Under the pieces are notes generated by a model. It was given only the letters and a program-made list of their open reading frames with translations. It made no database searches and was not told the DNA's origin. The position numbers and the translations under genes are program-made. 33,659 nt of DNA from Symplocastrum torsivum CPER-KK1 (GTDB taxonomy: Bacteria; Cyanobacteriota; Cyanobacteriia; Cyanobacteriales; Coleofasciculaceae): contig JAHHIF010000076.1 of assembly GCA_019358875.1 (NCBI GenBank), positions 1-33,659 on the forward strand. The letters are read 5' to 3'. Below, piece by piece: positions 23,392-31,152 of the stretch. Each line of letters starts with the position of its first letter. Within the stretch, counting starts at the first letter, position 1.

Positions 23392-23735
23392 TATTCAATT
23401 CTCCTGAGAAGCTATTTGTAAAGCCTTATCGTTGGACTAGTTCTGGAGTATCAGTTGAAGTGTTGAACCTGATTAGCCAAATGGTCGTCATTGGTGAGCA
23501 CCCATCACCACGGATGAAAATTGTATTGATATACAAGTTAGGTATAGCACTTGGGCAGCTTGTTCAACCACTTCTAATTGCCTCTACAATTGAATCCCTT
23601 TGGATTACCTCGAAACCTGGGCTGTTGAATTGCGTCTTTACAAGTTCAGAGAATGCTTTGATGAGAGTAAGCCTAAGGTTGAGCCGACTCGTTGTATCTT
23701 AGTATCTCTGTGGTTAAATCTCGCCTCATCACCTT
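23392..23735. other. 344-bp divergent intergenic region
   Basis: This region holds the promoters of the divergent sensor gene (minus) and DUF3370 gene (plus). I see no convincing gene: an 80-codon plus-strand frame at 23460-23702 has no ribosome binding site and no family resemblance. Apart from a 5-bp hairpin TGGTG/CACCA near 23492-23510, no strong structure is visible. Confidence 0.5.
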
Positions 23736-25112
23736 ATGCTGCCGTTTTTGCCACTTTTTAGCCTTGCTCAAGCTACCCCAGCACCAACTCCCACTCCAAC
23801 ACCACCGATAGAAATTGTGCAGCCACAACAAGTGCGTGCAATTCCAGGACAACTAGATAATGTCCCGGTATTCAATAGCAATAGCCCTGAATTGGTGCAG
23901 ACAGAGGGGATTTTACTGTCTACGTTTCCCCCTGATGGCAAAGGCAGTCCTAATGCTCACTTAAATTTTCCGTTCCGGGGACGCTTTGATATTTTCGCTC
24001 ATCATGTTGCGAAAGCACTGACACCAGAAGATTTGCGTACTCTTTATCTAGGGGTTATTCTGCACAATCCGGGGACTGAACCAGTAACGGTAGATGTCTT
24101 ACAGGCGGCAAGTTACCTAAGTCAGCCTGATGCACCGTTTATTGAGTTGCCATCTCAAGTGAATAATACTTCTGGTAGGGTTTATGCCGGGCCAGGTAGC
24201 CGTGTGATGAGTGATATTTTGCGATCGCGTCGGCAATCCGATTTTCCTTCTCAGGTAGTAATCCCGCCGCAGCAAAGTCAATTGTTGCTGAATCTACCGA
24301 TTCCCGTTCGGGGTTTAGAACCACCACTCAATGGTCGTTCGACATTAATGCGTTTGCGAAGTAGTGGTACGGTGTATGCGGCTAGTCTTGCCCGCTATGC
24401 ACCAGTTGATGCGGCTGGAAATGAACGGGCACCAAGCTTGGAAGAATGGCAAGCAGTATTAGAGAAAGGTGAGTTGGCGACTCCACGCGATCGCGTTCCC
24501 ACTCCTCCTGAAACAACCACAGGACAAATGATTTATGGTCGTGTAGCAGGTGTCGCTCAAGGTTCTGCGTGGAAAGCCGAGTTAGTTGATAGTCCAACCG
24601 CCCGAACCCTGACAATTCCCGAATCAGGACAAGCCTTTTCTTACGGGCTAAGTACCCTTCCTCGTGGTACCTTGGGCACGGGTCAAAGCCAGAGTGCAAG
24701 AATGCTGGTGCGTTATCCAGATACCGCCTACTTTGCTCATGGAAACTACGGGGTACACTATAGCCTCACGTTACCCCTAGTCAATCCCACCCGCGAGACT
24801 CGAACCGTTGCCCTCACCTTCCAGACACCTATTAAAGAAGATCAACTGCGGCAAGGGTTACGCTTTTTTGAGCCACCAGCGAAACAAGTCTTTTTCCGGG
24901 GCACTGTTCGAGTTCGCTACAACGATGATGCGGGTTCGCCTCAGACTCGCTACCTGCATGTAGTACAACGGCGAGGACAGATGGCTGAACCACTGGTGAC
25001 GCTGAAAATGCCGCCATCTAACCAACGTCTAGTGCAGGTAGACTTTCTCTACCCTCCAGATTCAACACCACCACAGGTTTTGACGATTAGAACACTGGAA
25101 GACTCGCCTTAA
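23736..25112 (+). CDS. DUF3370 family protein, copy 1
   Basis: This 458-residue protein begins with a very short hydrophobic leader ending in LAQA and a Pro/Thr-rich stretch (APTPTPTPP), which suggests export. The mature part carries recognisable DUF3370 features: VPVFNSNSPELVQTEGILLSTFPPDG, HLNFPFRGRFDIFAHH, YAGPGSRVMSD, YPDTAYFAHGNYGVHYSLTL and the C-terminal VDFLYPPDSTPPQVLTIRTLE; these are separate blocks. The family is cyanobacterial with no known function. The start cannot be moved upstream because of an in-frame stop seven codons earlier. A paralogue lies at 26936-28321, with a reverse-strand gene between them. Confidence 0.85.
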   Translation: MLPFLPLFSLAQATPAPTPTPTPPIEIVQPQQVRAIPGQLDNVPVFNSNSPELVQTEGILLSTFPPDGKGSPNAHLNFPFRGRFDIFAHHVAKALTPEDLRTLYLGVILHNPGTEPVTVDVLQAASYLSQPDAPFIELPSQVNNTSGRVYAGPGSRVMSDILRSRRQSDFPSQVVIPPQQSQLLLNLPIPVRGLEPPLNGRSTLMRLRSSGTVYAASLARYAPVDAAGNERAPSLEEWQAVLEKGELATPRDRVPTPPETTTGQMIYGRVAGVAQGSAWKAELVDSPTARTLTIPESGQAFSYGLSTLPRGTLGTGQSQSARMLVRYPDTAYFAHGNYGVHYSLTLPLVNPTRETRTVALTFQTPIKEDQLRQGLRFFEPPAKQVFFRGTVRVRYNDDAGSPQTRYLHVVQRRGQMAEPLVTLKMPPSNQRLVQVDFLYPPDSTPPQVLTIRTLEDSP

Positions 25113-25142
25113 CTCAGGAATATAGCGAACAATTAAATAGCC

Positions 25143-26183
25143 TTAAAGCTCAAATTTCCTCCCCTGCAACATTCTTTCTTGTTTCTTTCGGGCAATCTCG
25201 CGAAGGTCAATGCTCCGATCGGTCTCATCAACAATCTCACCTGTTAGCACCTCAAGTACATCCTCCAGCGTTACTACACCACAGACAATCCCATATTCAT
25301 CTACCACTACGACAAGATGTTCGCGGGTACTCAGGAAGACTTTGAGCAGTTGGTCTGCCCGAACCATCTCAGGGACAAAGCGAACTTGACGGGTTAGAGT
25401 AGCGACAAGTTGATCGTTTTTTCCTTCAACCATCGCTGTTAGCAACTCATCTTTTAAGGCGAATCCCGTCACTTGATCGAGCGAGTCTTCAGTCACAATA
25501 ATCCGGGTGTGTTCCGAAGTAATAATGTCTTGTTGGCATTCAGCTAAAGTTAGAGTGCCGCGTAAATAGGTTAGCGCCATCCGAGGGGTCATCAAGTCAG
25601 CTACTGTTATATCGTTCAACCGGAAGACCCGTTGGATCATTTCCGCTTCATCGTCCTCAATAATTCCTTCCTGATACCCGATATTTACCAACAACTTGAT
25701 TTCCGCCTCGTTCGTTGTCGGTCGTTTTATGCTTTTGGTAAAGGGGGCAGTAGCCTTTTCCAAAATCCACACGAGGGGGATAAATAGAAAGGTAAGTCCT
25801 TTCACAGGGAGGGCGGCTAGTAGGGCTAATCGCTCGGCATAACGTTCACCAAACGTTTTTGGAATGATTTCACCAAAAATTATAATCAGGAAAGTCAGGA
25901 CTCCTGAAAATAAACCTAACCCGGTAGCTCCAAAGACTGAATCAGCGATTTTTGCGATCGCAATACTGCCAACAATATTAAACAGATTATTGAGAATCAC
26001 AATAGTCGCAATCGGTCGATTCATTTTTTCCCGAATCGCCAGAAGTGCTATTGCTGAAGGTTTATTTGACTGCGCTAGCTGTCGAACTTTTATGGGAGAG
26101 ACTGAAAATAGCGCTGTTTCTACACTAGAACACAACCCTGAACCTAACAGAACAATAAGTACTGCGATAATAAGCGTAAGCAT
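25143..26183 (-). CDS. CNNM/DUF21 membrane protein with a CBS pair (hemolysin-related)
   Basis: This 346-residue protein has an N-terminal DUF21 (CNNM transmembrane) domain of about four helices (1-155) with SSVETALFS and FGEIIPKTFGERYAERLA. The linker EGIIEDDEAEMIQRVFRLND leads into a CBS pair (about 200-315) that begins at DLMTPRMALTYL and ends at VVVDEYGIVCGVVTLEDVLEVLTGEIVDE. Families with this core (CorC, CNNM, TlyC) are tied to magnesium or other divalent-cation export, and the CBS pair senses adenine nucleotides. The CorC_HlyC domain common at the C-terminus is missing: the protein ends about 30 residues after the CBS pair. It converges with the first DUF3370 gene, 30 bp away. Confidence 0.9.
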   Translation of the reverse strand: MLTLIIAVLIVLLGSGLCSSVETALFSVSPIKVRQLAQSNKPSAIALLAIREKMNRPIATIVILNNLFNIVGSIAIAKIADSVFGATGLGLFSGVLTFLIIIFGEIIPKTFGERYAERLALLAALPVKGLTFLFIPLVWILEKATAPFTKSIKRPTTNEAEIKLLVNIGYQEGIIEDDEAEMIQRVFRLNDITVADLMTPRMALTYLRGTLTLAECQQDIITSEHTRIIVTEDSLDQVTGFALKDELLTAMVEGKNDQLVATLTRQVRFVPEMVRADQLLKVFLSTREHLVVVVDEYGIVCGVVTLEDVLEVLTGEIVDETDRSIDLREIARKKQERMLQGRKFEL

Positions 26184-26452
26184 AGCTTTTCCTAAATGAT
26201 CTCCAACGGGTGCCTCCCAATGAAAGCAAAAATACCCGATGGGCTTACCACAAGAAGCGATATTCTTAAAACCTAAACCTTATCGAAGCCTCCCCATCTC
26301 CCAATCTTCTCATCTGTTTGGGAACTGCTTAAAAACTTCTGCGAGGCTGTACCAAGTCTGGTGTTTAATCTATTGTTCCAAGGATTGGATTATTTGCGCT
26401 CACTACCAGGCTTAATGGGACTTAGACAAAAATTAAGCCCAAATGAACGGTA

Positions 26453-26665
26453 CCATTCGTCTTAAGCTGAATGTCACTGACTTAAGCGAAAACTAAAGGT
26501 TTGTTGTAAAAGTTTGTTGTAAAGGTTTGTTGGAAAAACCCGGATTGGGGGACGTTGCCCCCCAAACCCCCCACTGGGGGACAAGCGTCTCCCCCAGCCC
26601 CCCCACGCAAGGATTGATCGGTGGAGAATCGTAAGGTTAAGTCAGTGCCATTCGTCTTAAGCTGA
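26453..26665. repeat. Composite repeat: direct repeats, inverted repeats and a C-rich core
   Basis: The direct repeat CCATTCGTCTTAAGCTGA stands at 26453-26470 and 26648-26665. Just inside it, CACTGACTTAA (26475-26485) and TTAAGTCAGTG (26637-26647) form an inverted pair. The core (about 26545-26610) is G/C-rich with runs of five to seven G or C that can form hairpins such as GGGGGACGTTGCCCCCC. This looks like a mobile or fold-back element rather than a regulatory site. The remainder of the 26184-26935 gap has no coding frame that I would defend. Confidence 0.6.
26499..26537. repeat. Three tandem 13-bp units GTTTGTTGTAAAA
   Basis: GTTTGTTGTAAAA (26499-26511), GTTTGTTGTAAAG (26512-26524) and GTTTGTTGGAAAA (26525-26537) differ by one or two bases each. 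They lie between the left inverted arm and the C-rich core of the composite repeat. Confidence 0.7.
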
Positions 26666-26935
26666 TGTGCATAAAAAGTTGCATAATAATCCTCTCACCA
26701 TACAACTTAAATACCGCTGCCGCTTATATCAAATAAAAACTATATAGCGATTTAGTACTTCCTACACCTTCCGTAGGACTGTAAAATTATGTGTCGGCAA
26801 TTTGGGGACTCAGTCTAAAGCTGAATGCCTAGCCGCCTAATAAAGCCCAGAACCCTCTGATTCCGGGATGTGGTGAGCGGACTTCCGCTTCACTTTGTTT
26901 TTTGGTGTGTGTGTGAGTTAACGAGTTATCCGTGC

Positions 26936-28321
26936 ATGTTACCTTTTTTGCAAATTTTCACCCTTGCTCAAGCTATTCCTGTCCCTCCACCCACTCCTAT
27001 CGAATTGAAGGAAGTGGTGCAACCTCAAGAAGTACGTGCTTTACCAGGGCAACTTGATCGCGTGCCTGTGTTCAACAGCAATAGTCCTGAAGTTGTACAA
27101 CGAGAAGGAATTTTGCTTTCGACTTTTCCCCCTGATAATAAAGCTGTCCCAGAGGCTCACTTAAATTTGCCACTGAATGGGCGATTTGATCTGTTTGCTC
27201 ATCACATTGCCAGAGCAAGAACGCCAAGAGATACACAACCGATGTATCTAGGAGTGATTGTGTACAATCCAAGCGCAAAGCCGATTAAGGTGGATATCTT
27301 GCAAGCGGTGAGTTATGTCACGAATCCAGATGCACCGTTTATTGATTTACCATCCTATGTTGAGAATCCTTCCGGTACAGTCTACGCGGGGCCAGGTTCC
27401 CGGTTGATGAATGATGTCCTGCGTGGGATTCATCAATCCAATTTTCCGTCCCAGATTGTGATTCCACCCAAGCAAAGTGAGATGTTATTCAATTTACCGA
27501 TCGCGCTTGGGAATGCTCGTTCTACGTTAATGCGGTTGCGGAGTAATGGTCCGGTTTACATGGCAAGTTTAGCGATGTATGGTCGTCCTAATCCTGAAAC
27601 GAAAGGCGATCGCACAAACCGTTCTTCTCCCTATCGCGCACCAATACGGGAGGAATGGCAGAGACTACTAGAGAACGGCAATTTGGCGGCACCGCGTGAT
27701 CTAGCACCGACACCCCTAGAGCAAGCCGATGATGATATCATTTACGGTCGTGTTGCTGGTGTGGCTCAAGGTTCCGAATGGCGTACCGAACTGGTAGATG
27801 GTTCCGGTGGCAAGGAACTCCGGATTCCTGAACCGGGTAAAGCCTTTTCTTACCCGATTAGTACCGTCAATATGGCAACGTTAGGCACGAGTCAGGTTCA
27901 AAGTGCGCCCATGCTGGTACGCTACCCAGATACAGCCTATCTCGCTCACGGGAATTATGGGGTTCACTATAACCTCACCTTGCCACTCGTCAACAAAACC
28001 AGACGGACTCAAACTGTGACGTTGGCAATCCAAACACCTCTTCAACAAGAAAATCGCGATCAGGGACTGCGCTTTCTGGAACCCCCCGATCAGCCAGTAT
28101 TCTTCCGAGGAACGGTTCAAGTTACCTACAAAAATGATCGAGGTGTTTCTCAGACTCGCTATGTCCATTTGGTACAGCGACGTGGACAGCAGGGAGAACC
28201 ATTGGTAAGACTTAATATGCCACCAGGCGATCGCAGATCGGTGGAAGTAGACTTTCTCTATCCTCCTGATTCAACGCCACCACAAGTTTTGACGGTAAGG
28301 ACACTAGAGCGATCGCCTTAA
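26936..28321 (+). CDS. DUF3370 family protein, copy 2
   Basis: This 461-residue paralogue of the 23736-25112 product has the same short leader (MLPFLQIFTLAQA), the same opening VPVFNSNSPEVVQREG, YAGPGSRLMND, YPDTAYLAHGNYGVHYNL and the same ending VDFLYPPDSTPPQVLTVRTLE. The frame is open further up to a GTG at 26870. I chose ATG 26936 because it gives the same N-terminus as the paralogue. The gene is preceded by the large repeat-bearing gap. The two copies are clearly diverged in the middle, so the duplication is not recent. An extracytoplasmic location is inferred from the leader and the Pro-rich start. Confidence 0.85.
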   Translation: MLPFLQIFTLAQAIPVPPPTPIELKEVVQPQEVRALPGQLDRVPVFNSNSPEVVQREGILLSTFPPDNKAVPEAHLNLPLNGRFDLFAHHIARARTPRDTQPMYLGVIVYNPSAKPIKVDILQAVSYVTNPDAPFIDLPSYVENPSGTVYAGPGSRLMNDVLRGIHQSNFPSQIVIPPKQSEMLFNLPIALGNARSTLMRLRSNGPVYMASLAMYGRPNPETKGDRTNRSSPYRAPIREEWQRLLENGNLAAPRDLAPTPLEQADDDIIYGRVAGVAQGSEWRTELVDGSGGKELRIPEPGKAFSYPISTVNMATLGTSQVQSAPMLVRYPDTAYLAHGNYGVHYNLTLPLVNKTRRTQTVTLAIQTPLQQENRDQGLRFLEPPDQPVFFRGTVQVTYKNDRGVSQTRYVHLVQRRGQQGEPLVRLNMPPGDRRSVEVDFLYPPDSTPPQVLTVRTLERSP

Positions 28322-28342
28322 GCAGTACAGCAGTTAGCAGTC

Positions 28343-28366
28343 AGCTATCACCCATTAGCTTTTTTG
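28343..28366 (+). terminator. Weak possible terminator after DUF3370 copy 2
   Basis: AGCTA (28343-28347) pairs with TAGCT (28356-28360) around an 8-nt loop, followed directly by TTTTTTG. The stem is only five pairs, so termination efficiency is doubtful. The position, 22 bp after the stop codon, is right. Confidence 0.35.
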
Positions 28367-28418
28367 TTTTCCTAGCTAGTAGAGTGTCAAATCTGATTTG
28401 ATGGGTGCTTATCCGTTC

Positions 28419-28452
28419 GTAGTAGGCGCTTCAGCGCTAAAGCGCCCACTAC
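28419..28452. repeat. Palindromic REP-like element (GTAGT...ACTAC)
   Basis: GTAGT (28419-28423) and GGCGCTT (28425-28431) pair with AAGCGCC (28440-28446) and ACTAC (28448-28452), leaving one mismatch at the A/C position and the loop CAGCGCTA. This hairpin resembles a palindrome family scattered between genes in many cyanobacteria. The rest of the 412-bp gap up to 28732 shows no gene. Confidence 0.6.
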
Positions 28453-28732
28453 AAACCTATCAAAACTTGGTTGACATACCACTAGTCGCGCTTGTTTTAC
28501 AGCCTTTAACCGTACCTAATTTAACTGCTAACTGCTATAGTTCTTTCTCACAATTGCTACCGGGGCACCTGGTAGGTTATTTGTCCTGATTATTTAGTCA
28601 CTAGTGAACGTTTCACAGAGGAAGGCAGAACAAAATCGCCAATTTAAGTCTCTAGTATTAAATTCATCGACGATTCTAATTGGGAAAAATATAATTCACT
28701 TGAGGCAGATTAAAATAAGGTAATTTACTCTA

Positions 28733-30370
28733 GTGAATAAAAAATCTACCCATAGCTTAAGCGTAATTCCAACTAGCTTGAGTTTTCTTGTGATCACCTT
28801 ACTCGCCCTCGGTGTATTTTTTAGATTTGCCAATATTGATACAAAGATCTATTGGTACGACGAAACGCACACGTCCTTAAGAGTCTCAGGTTATACAGAG
28901 GCAGAAGCCGTACAATTCCTCTCCAAAAATCAGATTATCACAAGCGAGACTCTACAGACGTTTCAACGTCCTAATCCTGAGCGAGGGATAAGCAAGATAG
29001 TCCAGAACTTTGCAACTGAAGATGCTCAGCATCCTCCACTTTATTATTTGATGTCAAGCGTTTGGATGAAGTGGTTTGGTGATTCTGTAGCAGTAAGAAG
29101 AAGCCTGTCTGCTTTCATCAGTTTACTATCCTTCCCTGCTATCTATTGGCTATGCCTAGAGCTATTTGAATCATCCCTGACAGGCGCGATCGCTATTGGA
29201 TTAATCGCTATCTCACCGATACAGCTACTATATGCACAGGAAGCACGTCAATATAGTTTATGGACAGTAACAATCTTACTGTCGAGTGCAGCCCTTTTAC
29301 GAGCCATGCGGCTTAAAACTAAAGAAAGTTGGGCGATTTATGCAGTTACGGCGCTAACTAGTATTTATACGTTTTTATTTTCTGGTTTTGTGTTAGTTGG
29401 ACATGGACTCTATGTAGCTGCGGTTGAAAGATTCAGAGCAAGTAAAATATCTATTGCCTACCTACTGGCTTCACTTGCAACTCTTCTACTCTTTCTTCCT
29501 TGGCTTTTGGTTGTTGTCCAAGGGGTATCAAAAATCCAAACGACAACAGCCTGGACAGCTAACAACATGACTCTACCGGATTTAATTCGGGAATGGATTC
29601 GTAACCTTGCTCGTATTTTTATTGATTGGAATTCTGATTCAACCAGTCCCTTCGTTTCTAAAGTTATATTCTATCTCTGTACTGTTGCTCTTTTATTGTT
29701 AGTTGGATATTCCTTCTATTTTCTCTGTCGCTATGCGCCCAAGCAAACTTGGCTGTTTGTTGTGATTTTAACGGGTTGTCTAGGAGTTCCTTTAGTTCTG
29801 TCCGATGTATTTTTAGGAGGAACACGCTCAACTATTGGTCGGTATTTATTTCCGTGTTTTCTGGGTATTCAGCTTACTGTCGCTTATACTATTGCCACTA
29901 AACTAGGTGCTAGCCTTATTAACAATTGGCAGCAAAAGTTATGGCAAACCATCCTATTTTTAGTTGTATCCGGTGGAGTTGTTTCATGCGTAATTAGTTT
30001 GCAGTCTGAGGTTTGGTGGACCAAATACTATAGTAATCGTCTTCCTGCAGTAGCTGAGATTATCAATCAATCTCCAAATCCCCTATTAATTAGTGATAGC
30101 CAAACAGGTGACCTACTAACTCTTAGCTATTTACTGAAGCCGAATGTCAGTCTTATCGTCAATCCTCTATGCACCAATTGTGGTATGAATTACCCTTCAC
30201 AATCCGAAGCCTTTATTCCTCAAATTACTGGCAACTTTAGTGATATATTCTTCTTTAATCTTGATGGTTACAGAAAATGGCTAGATAAAATGGCAACGTT
30301 AGGAGACTATAAAATAGTTACTATTTCTCCTAACCTTGCGAATATGCTTTGGAAATTAGAAAAAAAGTAA
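28733..30370 (+). CDS. GT39/PMT-like membrane glycosyltransferase
   Basis: This 545-residue polytopic protein has about ten hydrophobic helices, starting at residues 14-30. After the first helix comes YWYDETHTSLR, with the paired acidic residues (Asp-Glu) that GT39/ArnT-type enzymes use in the first periplasmic loop, and then EDAQHPPLYYLMSSVWM, a typical PMT_2 feature. These enzymes move a sugar from a lipid-linked donor to an acceptor outside the membrane. The C-terminal 110 residues are soluble and contain LISDSQTGDLLTLSYLL. The acceptor and sugar are unknown. The start is GTG 28733, chosen because no ATG precedes the first helix. The ribosome binding site is weak (AAGG 13 bases upstream). 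Confidence 0.85.
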   Translation: MNKKSTHSLSVIPTSLSFLVITLLALGVFFRFANIDTKIYWYDETHTSLRVSGYTEAEAVQFLSKNQIITSETLQTFQRPNPERGISKIVQNFATEDAQHPPLYYLMSSVWMKWFGDSVAVRRSLSAFISLLSFPAIYWLCLELFESSLTGAIAIGLIAISPIQLLYAQEARQYSLWTVTILLSSAALLRAMRLKTKESWAIYAVTALTSIYTFLFSGFVLVGHGLYVAAVERFRASKISIAYLLASLATLLLFLPWLLVVVQGVSKIQTTTAWTANNMTLPDLIREWIRNLARIFIDWNSDSTSPFVSKVIFYLCTVALLLLVGYSFYFLCRYAPKQTWLFVVILTGCLGVPLVLSDVFLGGTRSTIGRYLFPCFLGIQLTVAYTIATKLGASLINNWQQKLWQTILFLVVSGGVVSCVISLQSEVWWTKYYSNRLPAVAEIINQSPNPLLISDSQTGDLLTLSYLLKPNVSLIVNPLCTNCGMNYPSQSEAFIPQITGNFSDIFFFNLDGYRKWLDKMATLGDYKIVTISPNLANMLWKLEKK

Positions 30371-30462
30371 GCGATTATCTAATATAGGATAGAAGACAGT
30401 CAACACTCTAAATGAAGATATACCCGTGGCTTCTCTTAAAGTAGCCGTAAGTTATCAAAACT

Positions 30463-30981
30463 ATGCTAACAACATCTGATTTTCTCACCTTTACTAAGTG
30501 GGTAGGTATTCTCACCCTAGCCTGCGGTGTAATCACAGTAGTCGCTTTTATCTTTAAATGGGGTCTCCGGTTTCGGCTGGTGGGCGCTACCGGACTTTTA
30601 GGGGTGCTTACTACTGGCTTGTTTGCACTGGCAATTGTGCCTTTCACCCGCACGGTGATTCCTGGCGCAGTAAAGTTTAACGTAGTTTACGACACTGGTG
30701 CTGCTCAAACTGTCATCGTTGTTCCAAAAGAAATTACAGAATCGGAACTGGAAGCAACTCTCCGCCAAGCGGCTAGTGATTTGTTTTCCTATGGGCGAGT
30801 GAGTGGCCTAGATAACCAACTCACGATTCGGGCACGTACCATTCTCCATCCCGAACCTGGGGTTTCCAAGCCGCTTTTTTTAGGTCAGGTAAAGCGATCG
30901 CTTGCTACCCGTGATGATGAAAACATGGCAGTTGAAATCTACTCAGAAAGCTTTGCTCAATTGCCCAAACCTACTGCCTAA
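30463..30981 (+). CDS. ycf51: Ycf51-family protein
   Basis: This 172-residue protein has two N-terminal membrane helices (about 13-32 and 39-62). A soluble part follows, with FNVVYDTGAAQTVIVVPKEITESELEATLR and a C-terminal strand-rich region containing TILHPEPGVSKP and VKRSLATRDDENMAVEIYSESF; each is a separate block. This matches Ycf51, a protein of cyanobacteria and red-algal plastids of unknown function (also known as DUF2518). The gene stands between a glycosyltransferase and the cobalamin gene. No strong ribosome binding site is visible. Confidence 0.85.
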   Translation: MLTTSDFLTFTKWVGILTLACGVITVVAFIFKWGLRFRLVGATGLLGVLTTGLFALAIVPFTRTVIPGAVKFNVVYDTGAAQTVIVVPKEITESELEATLRQAASDLFSYGRVSGLDNQLTIRARTILHPEPGVSKPLFLGQVKRSLATRDDENMAVEIYSESFAQLPKPTA

Positions 30982-31092
30982 GGGCAATACATAACCAGGA
31001 AGGGAGAGCCACTTGGGCAACACAGAACAATAGTTCGCCCTTTGGGCAGGTAGCAGGATTTTGTTACCGAATCAGTGGTTGCTTTTGCCTAA

Positions 31093-31152
31093 CGGATAAA
31101 AACCCAAGTCTATTATGATGACGATGAAGAGTATGACGAAGAAGACTGGTAA
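31093..31152 (+). other. Tiny acidic reading frame overlapping the cobJ start (TAATG)
   Basis: Between two stops lies a 19-codon frame, RIKTQVYYDDDEEYDEEDW, whose TAA shares its last base with the ATG of the next gene. No ATG, GTG or TTG begins it; before the upstream stop the same frame reads QDFVTESVVAFA. The strongly acidic tail ending in Trp looks like a genuine protein C-terminus, so this may be the end of a decayed gene or a leader peptide with a non-standard start. The rest of the 30982-31151 gap shows no cobalamin riboswitch. Confidence 0.25.

Noticed and set aside
23460..23702. 80-codon plus-strand frame between the sensor and DUF3370 genes
   Set aside because: No ribosome binding site, no recognisable motif, and it occupies the likely divergent promoter region.
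28398..28589. 63-codon frame downstream of DUF3370 copy 2
   Set aside because: Part of it is the palindromic repeat at 28419-28452; the product has no protein-like features.
30982..31151. Possible cobalamin riboswitch before cobJ
   Set aside because: A GCCACT resembling part of the B12 box is present at about 31008-31013, but the other conserved blocks and the expected length are missing.
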